DNA of 64,000 bases from Stenotrophomonas sp. MMGLT7. GTDB lineage: Bacteria > Pseudomonadota > Gammaproteobacteria > Xanthomonadales > Xanthomonadaceae. The DNA is taken from the NCBI RefSeq assembly GCF_021168555.1, contig NZ_JAJOZS010000001.1, forward strand, positions 310,001 through 374,000. The letters run 5' to 3'. The notes under the pieces were generated by a model. That model ran no database searches and was not told where the DNA came from. It worked only from the letters and a program-made list of their open reading frames with translations. Of this stretch, positions 54,276 to 62,491 are shown one piece after another. The stretch's first letter is position 1. Every line of letters begins with the position of its first letter. The position numbers and the translations under genes were made by a program.

Positions 54276-54557
54276 AAAGAAAAACGCTTTCCCCGCAAGA
54301 TCAAGAGCCTGCGGCTGATGGACTATCGGGATTTTCCGACTCGCCCTCCGTGGCTCGGGCGGAAAACGCCGCCCATCCATGGGCGGCGCCCTGCGGGTCT
54401 GGAGAGATCGTCGCCGCTCGAACATGGAGCGGGCGCTGACCTGCCGCGGGATCCCTGGGCTATGCCGCTGCACGTAGGGAAGCCGTGGCGTCCTGGCACA
54501 AAGACCTTGAAAGGCATGGGCGTTGGGGCCACCTTGCCGTGGCGGCGCCTCGCCGCG

Positions 54558-57515
54558 TCAGCGATTCACGCGCACGCCCGCATAGAGCATCCGCCCGACC
54601 ACGTCGTACAGGCCGGACATGTAGCCCAGCTCGAAGTTCGCGCCGCCGGCCTCGGCCCCCGGCACGCGCGGCGGCGCGCGGTCGAAAGCATTGGTCACGC
54701 CCGCGAACAGCTCGATGCCCGGGTCCAGCCGGAAGTAGCCGGAGAAGTCGCTGTAGAACACATTGCCGGTCCACACCTTCTGGTACTGCGCCGACGTGAC
54801 CTCGCTGCTGCTGCGCATCTTCGACAGGTGCCGCAGCGACCAGGTCGCGCCGGCGCGGTCGTTGGACCAGGTGGTGCGCAGCACGCCCTTCCACTGCGGC
54901 ATGCCGAAGCTGCCGGCGTAGTGCGACACCTCGTCGGGCTGGTCCGGGTCGAAGGTGTAGTCCTGGCGGATCAGGCGGCTGTAGTTCAGGTCGAAGGTCA
55001 GCGCGCCGGCGGCGGCGCCCCAGCGCGAGGCCAGGTCGTGGCGGTAGCGCGCGGAGAAATCCACGCCGCGGGTCAGGTAGCGCGACAGGTTGAGCTTCTG
55101 CGTCACCACGCTTTCCAGGTTGCCCTCGGCATCGCGGGTGACGAAGCCGCAGAAGGCGTTGTCCAGCGTCGGCGCATCGACGCAGTTGTCGACGATGGCC
55201 TGGGCGGAGAAGCCGTCGATGGCGCCGCGCAGGTCGATGCTGTAGTAGTCGACCGCGAAGGTGAAGTCCTCCAGGAAGCGCGGCCGCAGCACGATGCCGG
55301 CGGTGAGGGTCCTGGCGGTCTCGTTGTCCAGGTCCTGGTTGCCGCGGCTGATGACGTCGCGGTAGAGCCAATAGGTGTCCGGGTCGGACGGGGCGATGGC
55401 GGCGCAGTTGCCGGCGGTGTACGGGCTCTGACTGCCGCGGTCGCGCAGGTTCTCGCTGTTGCAGGGATCGGTGATCCAGCTGCCGCCGATGCGGCTGGCG
55501 GTGTACAGCTCGCCGATGTTGGGCGCGCGCACCGCCCGCCCGTAGGTGCCGCGCACGGTGATGTCGCGGACCGGCGCCCACTCCAGGCCGACCTTGTTGG
55601 TGACGGTGCGGCCGGCGGTGCTGTAGTCGGACAGGCGCAGCGCCGCGTCCAGCGCCAGCCGCTGCGCGAACGGCCGGTCGGCCAGCAGCGGCAGGTGGAG
55701 CTCGCCGAAGATCTCCTTGACCGAGTACTCGCCCACGAGCGGCAGCTGGGTCGTGCCCAGGCCCGGATCGTAGGCGGCATTGCCCGGGTCGTACTGCGGG
55801 ATCGCGCCGATGTCGTTGCGCTCCTTGCGGTACTCGCCGCCCAGCACCGCCTTGGCCTCGCCGCCGGGCAGGTCGCCGATCCCGCCCGCGGCGTAGGCCG
55901 ACAGCACCTGCTGGGTCAGGGTGGTGATGGACCAGCCCGAGTCGTAGCGCAGGTAGTCGATCATCTCCGGGGTCAGCCGCCGGAACGGGTCGATCGCCAC
56001 GCAGCCGTCGCCGGGATCGTCCAGCGTGCTGCGGCAGATCGCGCCGCCGTCGGCGGCGGTGGTCGAGTCCAGGCCGAGGTAGAAGCGGTCGTAGGACACC
56101 ACGTCCAGGTCGATGATGCGCTCGCGAGTGCGGCCATAGGAGTAGTAGGCCGCGTAGTTCCAGTCGCGCGAGCGCAGGGCGAAGTCGCCCTGCAGGCCGA
56201 CCACGCCCTGGAACAGCTGGCGGTCGTACTTGCTGCGCGAGGGCCCCAGCTCGTTGTCGAAGTTGCGGGCGAAGTACACGCCGTCCTCGATCTCGCCGCC
56301 GTTGGCCGCGCGCATCTCGTCGGTGATGAACGGGCTGTCGGCCGGCACCATGTCGTAGCCGTAGGCGTTGAGCGCCTGCGAGGAACCGTAGGAGCGGGTC
56401 TTGGAGAAGGTGGCGTTGGCGAACAGGCGCAGCGCGTCGCTGAAATCGAAGTCGAGCGAGGCACGGCTGGAGAGCCGGTCCGAGGGCACCGAGAGGTACC
56501 AGTTGTCGTAGCGGCCGACGTACTCGCCGCCGTCGGTGAGCAGGTTGCCCAGCGCATCGCTGGGGAACGTCCAGTCCACCGGCTCGGCGTTGACGTAGCC
56601 GCCGGGCCCGAGCACCGGATCGCGCAGGCGCCCGTCCGCGGTGGTGGCGTAGTGGCGCCCGCCAAGGATGAGCTGGGCGTCGCGGGCATCGTAGATGCTG
56701 CGGTTGCCGTCGCTGATCCAGTAGCGCTGGCCGGAGTTGTTGCGGACGTAGAGCGGGTAGCCGGCCGCGGTCCACGGCCGGTCCTGGCCGGAGACGCTGC
56801 CCAGCTCGCGCTCGTAGAAACCGTACACGGTGAAGTTGCCGCGGCTGTCGGCGAAGTTGCTGCCGGCCAGCACGTCGGCGCTGTAGTTGTTCATGTCGCC
56901 GCGGCTGGAACTGCCGTAGCGGGCGCTGGCGTCCACGCCCTGGAAGCCCTTCTTGAGGATGAAGTTGGCCACGCCGGTGACCGCGTCGGCACCGTACAGC
57001 GCCGAGGCGCCGCCGGTGACGATCTCCACCCGCTCGACCAGGCTGGAGGGGATGTTGCTGACGTCCACCGCCGAGGTTCCCGGGATCGACGGCACCTGGC
57101 GGCGGCCGTCCACCAGCACCAGCGTGCGCTGGGTGCCCATGCCGCGCAGGTCCAGCGCATTGATGCCGGGATTGCCGGCCAGGTTGCCGGTCTGGCTGGT
57201 CTGGGTGACCGCCAGGCTCGGCAGCTGGTTGACCACGTCGGCGATCTCGGTGAAACCCGACGCGCGGATCTGCTCGGCGCCGATCACCGCCAGCGGCGTG
57301 GGGCCGTCGAGCGCGTCGCTGCGGCCGATGCGCGAACCGGTGACGACGATGCCGTCCAGCGTCGTGGCCGGGTCGGCGCCATCGCCGGCGGGCGGCGCCG
57401 GCTCCTGCGCCGCCAGCGGCGGTGCCATCACCAGCGTCGCCAGGATGGCGATGCACAGGACGCGGCGGGGATGACACGATTCGGAAACGCGCATGCGGAT
57501 TCGGGCATCTTTCAT
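54558..57515 (-). CDS. TonB-dependent outer-membrane receptor 2
   Basis: 985 residues. Signal peptide (VLCIAILATLVMAPPLAA, cleavage near 36), TonB-box region (TLDGIVVTGSRIGRS), plug (EIADVVNQLPSLAV, LDLRGMGTQRTLVLVDGRRQ, GASALYGADAVTGVANFI), beta-barrel ending VGRMLYAGVRVNR. GGAGAGAG seven bases before the ATG at 57515. Paralogous in layout to receptor 1. The two receptors bracket the non-coding region and likely serve the same glycan locus; the ligand is unknown. Confidence 0.93.
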   Translation of the reverse strand: MKDARIRMRVSESCHPRRVLCIAILATLVMAPPLAAQEPAPPAGDGADPATTLDGIVVTGSRIGRSDALDGPTPLAVIGAEQIRASGFTEIADVVNQLPSLAVTQTSQTGNLAGNPGINALDLRGMGTQRTLVLVDGRRQVPSIPGTSAVDVSNIPSSLVERVEIVTGGASALYGADAVTGVANFILKKGFQGVDASARYGSSSRGDMNNYSADVLAGSNFADSRGNFTVYGFYERELGSVSGQDRPWTAAGYPLYVRNNSGQRYWISDGNRSIYDARDAQLILGGRHYATTADGRLRDPVLGPGGYVNAEPVDWTFPSDALGNLLTDGGEYVGRYDNWYLSVPSDRLSSRASLDFDFSDALRLFANATFSKTRSYGSSQALNAYGYDMVPADSPFITDEMRAANGGEIEDGVYFARNFDNELGPSRSKYDRQLFQGVVGLQGDFALRSRDWNYAAYYSYGRTRERIIDLDVVSYDRFYLGLDSTTAADGGAICRSTLDDPGDGCVAIDPFRRLTPEMIDYLRYDSGWSITTLTQQVLSAYAAGGIGDLPGGEAKAVLGGEYRKERNDIGAIPQYDPGNAAYDPGLGTTQLPLVGEYSVKEIFGELHLPLLADRPFAQRLALDAALRLSDYSTAGRTVTNKVGLEWAPVRDITVRGTYGRAVRAPNIGELYTASRIGGSWITDPCNSENLRDRGSQSPYTAGNCAAIAPSDPDTYWLYRDVISRGNQDLDNETARTLTAGIVLRPRFLEDFTFAVDYYSIDLRGAIDGFSAQAIVDNCVDAPTLDNAFCGFVTRDAEGNLESVVTQKLNLSRYLTRGVDFSARYRHDLASRWGAAAGALTFDLNYSRLIRQDYTFDPDQPDEVSHYAGSFGMPQWKGVLRTTWSNDRAGATWSLRHLSKMRSSSEVTSAQYQKVWTGNVFYSDFSGYFRLDPGIELFAGVTNAFDRAPPRVPGAEAGGANFELGYMSGLYDVVGRMLYAGVRVNR

Positions 57516-58044
57516 CGGACGTCTCTCTCCTGCGATGTGGTTGAAATGCATCGGCCGCACTCCGCCAGCGCCCCCGTGCAAGGGCGACGGCAACCGTTTG
57601 TCCGATGCCTGCCGTGCTCCCCGCACGGTGCGAAGCGCGGTGCCAACGACACGGCGCCATCGCAGGATTCCACGCGCTTCGCGGCAGCGTCTTGTGCAAA
57701 ACGCTGCCGCTGGATGCGGATATTTGCCTATATATGTCTATACGTGTCAGCGAACGACACGCAGCGCAACCCCGGCCGCAGCACGACACGCCGGCAGCGT
57801 CCAGCCACCGGCATCGGAAGCCTGGGAAGAAATCGGACGCCGCCGCCGGGCATGCGTGGCACTGCCCACGGGGTGAAGACCAGGGAGTTCCCGATCATCC
57901 GGTGACGCACAGCCATGGCGCGGAGCGCAGCCCTGCCTCCGGCTAGGCAGTCCGTACCGGAACCGAGGCAACGACCGCATTGCTCGTACTGCGCGCCGCC
58001 GCCACGCGCGGCCGGCGCCGGCCGCGCGCCGCTGTCTCAAGCCC
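57516..58044. promoter_or_regulatory. Upstream region of receptor 2: 10-10-10 dyad and AT-rich island
   Basis: 529 bases without a gene. GCGGCAGCGT (57681-57690), ten-base loop, ACGCTGCCGC (57701-57710) is a perfect dyad, candidate operator or hairpin. Next to it, 57719-57747 (TATTTGCCTATATATGTC...) is strikingly AT-rich for this genome and is the best promoter candidate for receptor 2. Confidence 0.5.
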
Positions 58045-60381
58045 TCAGGCGTACCAGGCCCGGATCGCCACGCGCGCACCGGGCGCCGCGACGACCTCCA
58101 CGCGATCGCGGTGCGGCCCCTGCAGCGCGACCTCGCGTCCGGCGACCGTCGCCCTGCGCAGGGTTGCGCCCGCCGGCACGCGCACGCTCAGCCAGGTGCG
58201 CTGCGGCTTGCGCTCGGGCAGTTGCACCTCGCCGTCGATGCGCCCTTCCGCGGCATGGCATTGCAGGCGCAGCCCGGCCCTGCCCCACGGCGTCGGCGCG
58301 CCCTCGATCGCGACCGCCTCGCCGCTGCCCAGCCACGCACGCGGCAGCGCCCGGGCGAGGAACAGCTCCTCGTCCTGGTCGGACACCAGCATCCAGCGCA
58401 GCAGAAGCGGCACCGTCATCTGCGCCGGCATGCAGAACAAGGGCATGCCGCCGGTGATGCCGGCCACCTCGCCCGCGGTCCAGCTGCCTCGCGTATGCGC
58501 CTGGTAGCGGTGCGCATAGAGGAACAGCAGGTACTCCTCGATCCGGTCCAGCCGCAGCAGCTGCTGCGCGTAGCCGTAGGAGATGAAGCCGAGGATGTCG
58601 CGCCCCTCCGGCGTCGGCTTCCAGATGTTGGAGACGATGCCCAGCGTGGTGCCGCCGTGGCCGCGCAGGCAGTCGATCACCAGGTTGGAAAGGTCCGCAG
58701 GCAGCACGTCGGCCTGCAGCAGCTCGGCGTAGACCCGGTGCGACCACAGCTGCTCGCTCTTGCTCGGATCCTCCTGCGACATCGCCTGGCGGAAGGTCTC
58801 GGTGGTGCCGGGCAGCGGCCCCAGGTACGGCGGGTCGAAGTCGCGGCGGACGTTGGCGCGGATGCCTTCCAGCAAGCGACCGCGCAATTGCCGGGCACGT
58901 CTGCGCCACTGCGCCGCCGCGCCACTGCGCCCGCCCAGCGCCGGCCACACCGCGGCGATGTCCTCCCAGCCGCGGATCGCCAGCGCGCTGTTGGCCCAGT
59001 ACGGCTTCCACCACAGCGACGGATCCGGGTACAGGCAGGCGTCGGACTCGTTCCAGCCGTGCAGCAGGCCGTGGCCGCGGTCGCCGCGCGGCAGCGCCAG
59101 GCTGGCGTCGTGCAATTCCACCAGGATCTGCGCGGTCGCCTCGATCTTGCCCAGGTGCCTGCGCAGCAGCGCGCCGTCGCCGGTATAGCGCAGGTAGCGC
59201 GCCAGCAGCGACAGGGTGAGGCCGAACTGCCCCACTTCCGGGCCGCGCATGTTGACCATGCCGTCGGCCTGCGTGTACTCGGACAGGTAGTTGTCCAGCA
59301 CCGCCGCGGCCTGGGCGAAGCGGCCCCACTCCAGGTTGGCGTACAGCGCGCTGGTGAAGGTGTCCTGGAAACCGTCGTACTCGTTGCCGGAGTAGTCGCG
59401 GTCCACCGCACCGTACTTCGGGTACACCCCGCCCGGCCGCACCACCAGCTCGCGCGCGAACGCGAAGCGCGCCATGTCCGCCCAGCTGGCGTCGGGCAGG
59501 CGCAGCGCCGCGACATCGGCCAGCCGCGCCTGCCACTGCCCGGCGAAATCGAGCAGGCCGCGGTAGAAATCCTCGGCGCTGGCACTGGCGCGGCGCGGCG
59601 GGAACTCCGGATAGCTGTAGCCGTACACCGTCTTCACCGGCTGGCCGCCCTCCACCAGCACCGCGCGGTGCCAGGTCTGCACCACGAAGCGGTCGGGCGC
59701 GCCGACGTCGGCGAACACCAGCAGGTCGTACCAGCGGCCCTCGCCCGCCGGCACCACCTTGTGCACCGCCGGCAGCCAGCCGCCGAGCAGGCCTTCCTCG
59801 CGATGGGCCACCTTCTCCACGTCGGCCAGCTCCGGGAAGTACTGGATCGCCCGGTAGCTGCGGCTGCGCCCGTCCGGGTAGACCTGCATCGTGTCGTTGC
59901 CCTGCACCGTGCCGACGAAGGTCGTCCACGGCAGGCGCCCGTGGGCCAACCGCGAGGCCGGCGGCGGCGCCACGTCGCGCACCTGCGCCTCGTCCGGGTC
60001 GCCGTCGCGCAGCAGGCGGTCGGCGAGCAGGTCGGCCTCGGCCATCGCCACCTCGGACAGCGGCAGGCCGAAGTATGGCGGCGCCTCGCTGCCCCATACC
60101 GCCTCGGTGCGCTTGCCCAGCACCAGCACGCCGGCGTCGCTGGCCAGCAGCAGCTCGCCCTGCGGCGTGCGCAGGTCTTCGTAGACGGTCCACTGCTGTT
60201 GCAGGTGCGGGAATGCGCAGATCCGCGTGTGTGCGGCGAAGCCTTCCGGCGGAGCCGGACTCAGTCGTGGTGTCGATGCAACGCTGGTGCTGGAACTGGT
60301 GGCCGTGCCGGCCAATGCCGGCAAGCTGCCGGCCACGGCCGCAGCGGTGATCCCTTGCCGCAGGAATGTTCTGCGATCCAT
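58045..60381 (-). CDS. Tat-exported putative glycoside hydrolase of unrecognised family
   Basis: 778 residues. Twin-arginine signal (MDRRTFLRQGITAAAVAG; cleavage near ALA-GT). An N-terminal beta-rich part is followed by a large helical region with repeated aromatic/acidic segments (DYSGNEYDGFQDTFTSALY, GLLHGWNESDACLYPDPSLWW, FISYGYAQQLLRLDRIEEYL, GEVAGITGGMPLFCMPAQ). This looks like an (alpha/alpha)6 barrel with a C-terminal beta-sandwich, the layout of many polysaccharide-degrading enzymes. I do not recognise the family. The locus (GH127, two receptors) suggests a role on the same plant-type glycan. The start was chosen at the Tat-type MDRRTF; a longer frame to 60462 has no signal logic. Confidence 0.7.
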   Translation of the reverse strand: MDRRTFLRQGITAAAVAGSLPALAGTATSSSTSVASTPRLSPAPPEGFAAHTRICAFPHLQQQWTVYEDLRTPQGELLLASDAGVLVLGKRTEAVWGSEAPPYFGLPLSEVAMAEADLLADRLLRDGDPDEAQVRDVAPPPASRLAHGRLPWTTFVGTVQGNDTMQVYPDGRSRSYRAIQYFPELADVEKVAHREEGLLGGWLPAVHKVVPAGEGRWYDLLVFADVGAPDRFVVQTWHRAVLVEGGQPVKTVYGYSYPEFPPRRASASAEDFYRGLLDFAGQWQARLADVAALRLPDASWADMARFAFARELVVRPGGVYPKYGAVDRDYSGNEYDGFQDTFTSALYANLEWGRFAQAAAVLDNYLSEYTQADGMVNMRGPEVGQFGLTLSLLARYLRYTGDGALLRRHLGKIEATAQILVELHDASLALPRGDRGHGLLHGWNESDACLYPDPSLWWKPYWANSALAIRGWEDIAAVWPALGGRSGAAAQWRRRARQLRGRLLEGIRANVRRDFDPPYLGPLPGTTETFRQAMSQEDPSKSEQLWSHRVYAELLQADVLPADLSNLVIDCLRGHGGTTLGIVSNIWKPTPEGRDILGFISYGYAQQLLRLDRIEEYLLFLYAHRYQAHTRGSWTAGEVAGITGGMPLFCMPAQMTVPLLLRWMLVSDQDEELFLARALPRAWLGSGEAVAIEGAPTPWGRAGLRLQCHAAEGRIDGEVQLPERKPQRTWLSVRVPAGATLRRATVAGREVALQGPHRDRVEVVAAPGARVAIRAWYA

Positions 60382-60572
60382 CGTCGCCGACCTCGTCAGG
60401 AGCAACCTGCATCGTGCGCAATCGCCACCGGTTGCGTCTTGTCGGCCACTGATGGCGCACATGCGGAATTGGGCACAGCGGCAGGCCGTTGAGGCCGCGA
60501 TTGGATATTGACAGCCCCCTTCCTACGCGGCAGTCTTCAACCACGGAGCGTAGAAACTCCTCGAACAGCGGT

Positions 60573-60602
60573 ACCCACCTCCGACAAACCGGTGGGTTTT
60601 TT
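60573..60602 (+). terminator. Rho-independent terminator upstream of the symE leader
   Basis: ACCCACC (60573-60579) pairs with GGTGGGT (60591-60597), then T6 (60597-60602). The best intrinsic terminator in the window. Because no gene on the plus strand precedes it, it implies a short upstream RNA or attenuation of the symE transcript. Confidence 0.8.
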
Positions 60603-60619
60603 GTGCCTGCATCCTGCAG

Positions 60620-60766
60620 GTGCAACCGACGCGATGCCTGCGTCGGGAGGGCGGCTAATACAACACCCTTCGGGGAAATACGCCCGCCGTCTGTTCGCGG
60701 TTTCTAACCTCCCGACATCCCGTCGCCGTTGGCGTCGGGTTCCTGTGTCCCAAGGAGGGCCATGCC
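60620..60766 (+). ncRNA. Structured leader of symE (C4-antisense-RNA-like candidate)
   Basis: Several mutually exclusive stems: CGACGC/GCGTCG (60627-60632, 60640-60645); GTCGGGAGG/CCTCCCGAC (60642-60650, 60708-60716); CCCGAC/GTCGGG (60711-60716, 60734-60739); and CCTCC (60708-60712) against the symE ribosome binding site GGAGG (60754-60758). Such alternating pairs are the hallmark of RNA that controls translation in cis or trans. Membership of the C4 family is only a recollection-based guess. Confidence 0.5.
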
Positions 60767-61135
60767 ATGCGCAAACCGCAATCCCGCACCGCCGCCAAGC
60801 CGCGCAAGCGCGCGCCGAAACCACAGTCGCCGGACGCGGCACCGCCCTGGGACGAATCCCCCCGCTTCTCTCTGCTGCCGCCCGAAGAAGCGGCCGCCCT
60901 CAACGCCGCCGAAGCCGCCCGCAAACCCCGCAAGCCGCACCGCCCTCGCCCACCGCAACACTGCACCGTCGGCTATGGCTACTACGCCACCAGCACTCAG
61001 CGAGTGCCCGCACTGCGTTTGCGCGGTCATTGGCTGGAAAAGTTGGGCTTCAGCATCGGCAGCAAGCTGCAGATCGCCGTGCGCGAAGGGGAACTGGTGG
61101 TCACCGTAACGCCTGAATCGGCGATTCGTGAGTAG
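60767..61135 (+). CDS. symE: SymE-family toxin (SOS-type addiction module protein)
   Basis: 122 residues. A basic Lys/Pro/Arg-rich N-terminal half, then a SymE domain (about 66-116): CTVGYGYYATSTQRVPALRL, RGHWLEKLGFSIGSKLQIAV, GELVVTV, closely following E. coli SymE (TVGY...PALTMKGQWLEAAGF). The fold is AbrB-like; E. coli SymE is an RNA- or nucleoid-acting toxin held down by the antisense RNA SymR. AAGGAGGG seven bases before the ATG at 60767 is one of the strongest ribosome binding sites here, as expected if RNA pairing must block it. Converges on the nuclease gene. Confidence 0.85.
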   Translation: MRKPQSRTAAKPRKRAPKPQSPDAAPPWDESPRFSLLPPEEAAALNAAEAARKPRKPHRPRPPQHCTVGYGYYATSTQRVPALRLRGHWLEKLGFSIGSKLQIAVREGELVVTVTPESAIRE

Positions 61136-61306
61136 CTGACCGACTCGAGCTAGCGGCTTATCAGCGTCACCTTTCGACCATGAGTGGACGTTGACACGCT
61201 ACTAATCTCCGTCGTCTTCAAAAGAGCTTGTTCTGTTCCTGATATGACTTCGTCATACGGCCTCCTCCTGGCAGGCGACCAGGGCTATTCATGCATTTGG
61301 GCTGTC
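61136..61306. other. Spacer between convergent symE and nuclease genes
   Basis: 171 bases; contains a small perfect dyad TATGAC-ttc-GTCATA (61243-61257) that could end transcripts from either side. Nothing else recognised. Confidence 0.35.
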
Positions 61307-62491
61307 CTATGCCTTCACCAACTTCGCGGCGCTGGGATCGTAGATATAGCCGGTGATGCTGCCATCCTTGATGCGCGCGACGGCCTCGTCGATCACGAAC
61401 AGCGGAACGAGGAACCACTCTTCGGGCTGCACAGGATGACCGAATCGGTCATTGATGGTGATGTTCAAACGCACGGGCGCGAACAGCCTGTGGAACAGGT
61501 TCTCCATCCGAGTGCGGTTGATGCCCGCGAGCTTGTAGGTTGCTACCACTTCGACCTTCGCCAGCAGGTAGGTGGAGTCGTGTTCGGCGTTGGCGATACG
61601 CGTCTCCACCTTGCCCCCAGTCACGCCCATCTTGTGGATGATGTCGCGGTGCTGCGCGACATAGGGATGATCGGAAAGGGAGCGCAGGACGTAGATCGTG
61701 CCGCTTTCGACATCATCGGCCTCAAGCTCGCCACCGAAGGAAAGTTGCCCGCTCTCGGGAGCGGCCAGCCGCCGCGCGGCGGGGTCGTCGTAGAACGCGC
61801 GCTGGAGCGAGCGCAGCAGCAGATTGCTTTCGGTGCCGTTGGAGAAGATGAGGCGCAGGCGTCGATCCACTTCCCTGGCCGTCGTCTTCAGCGGCTCGCC
61901 GACCTCGGCGACGTAAAGTGTGAGGCCATCGAGAACGAAAAAATCCCCGGTCTCAATCGCACGGCGGCCCGCTTCGATGGGCTGGGACTGGCGCATGCCG
62001 GTCTTGACTTCCGCCTGCACGCGCTCGAACAAAGGCCGGAAAGTCTCGAAATCCTCGCATGGCTTGCGATCCGCAACCTCCTCGGCAGCGCGCTTTTCGG
62101 CGCTGGTACGGACATGGCGCAAGACCGTGATGTCGTCCGCGCCAGCAACATCCGCCAGTTCGGCAGCCAGGTCGTCGATGTCGATGGCTTCATCTGCCGA
62201 ATCGGCAACGGTAGGCGCCCCGGCAAGCAAGCTCTGATGGTCCAGCGGTTTTAGCAGGGCACGGCAGTCCGGAATCGCGCGCAAACGGTCCAGACGCACG
62301 GCGTAAAGGCGCTCGAATATGTCGCGGTCTTCCCCGTGCTGCGGCGCACGACCGTGCTTTTCGGTGAAGCGTTGGATTTCCTCGAAGCCCGCGATGACGC
62401 GCTCCTCACTGGCCGGCCGTCCGGCCTTCTTCTCAGGCGGTGCGAACTCGGCAAGCTCCGCAGCGAGTTCGTCAAGATCGGAGTTACTCAT
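61307..62491 (-). CDS. GIY-YIG nuclease family protein (T5orf172-type domain)
   Basis: 394 residues. The C-terminal domain (about 262-370) has the GIY-YIG order: TIYVLRS (265-271), KMGVT (287-291), catalytic-type Arg298 in VETRIANA and Glu330 in RTRMENLFHRLF, then EEWFLVPLFVIDEAV, as in T5orf172/MUG113 nucleases. The N-terminal half is charged and helical and repeats the motif DLAAELA twice (about 7-17 and 105-115). The start overlaps the helicase stop by eight bases (ATGAGTAA), so the two are coupled. A role in cutting foreign DNA with the helicase is inferred. Confidence 0.82.
   Translation of the reverse strand: MSNSDLDELAAELAEFAPPEKKAGRPASEERVIAGFEEIQRFTEKHGRAPQHGEDRDIFERLYAVRLDRLRAIPDCRALLKPLDHQSLLAGAPTVADSADEAIDIDDLAAELADVAGADDITVLRHVRTSAEKRAAEEVADRKPCEDFETFRPLFERVQAEVKTGMRQSQPIEAGRRAIETGDFFVLDGLTLYVAEVGEPLKTTAREVDRRLRLIFSNGTESNLLLRSLQRAFYDDPAARRLAAPESGQLSFGGELEADDVESGTIYVLRSLSDHPYVAQHRDIIHKMGVTGGKVETRIANAEHDSTYLLAKVEVVATYKLAGINRTRMENLFHRLFAPVRLNITINDRFGHPVQPEEWFLVPLFVIDEAVARIKDGSITGYIYDPSAAKLVKA

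Larger units (their letters stand above)
53708..54557. other. 850-base non-coding region between the two TonB receptors
   Basis: No credible gene. It holds the promoter region of receptor 1 (around 53960-54000) and two dyads annotated separately (54083-54106 and 54237-54275). The rest is low in recognisable signals; open frames here have no family resemblance and lack ribosome binding sites. Confidence 0.5.

Noticed and set aside
54036-57905. Long plus-strand frame opposite TonB receptor 2
   Set aside because: It mirrors the receptor codons, is Val/Gly/Ala/His-rich, and has no family resemblance or ribosome binding site.
60729-61109. Alternative plus-strand frame overlapping symE (including ATG 60762)
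   Set aside because: No family similarity; spacing from AAGGAGGG favours the ATG at 60767, whose product has SymE motifs.
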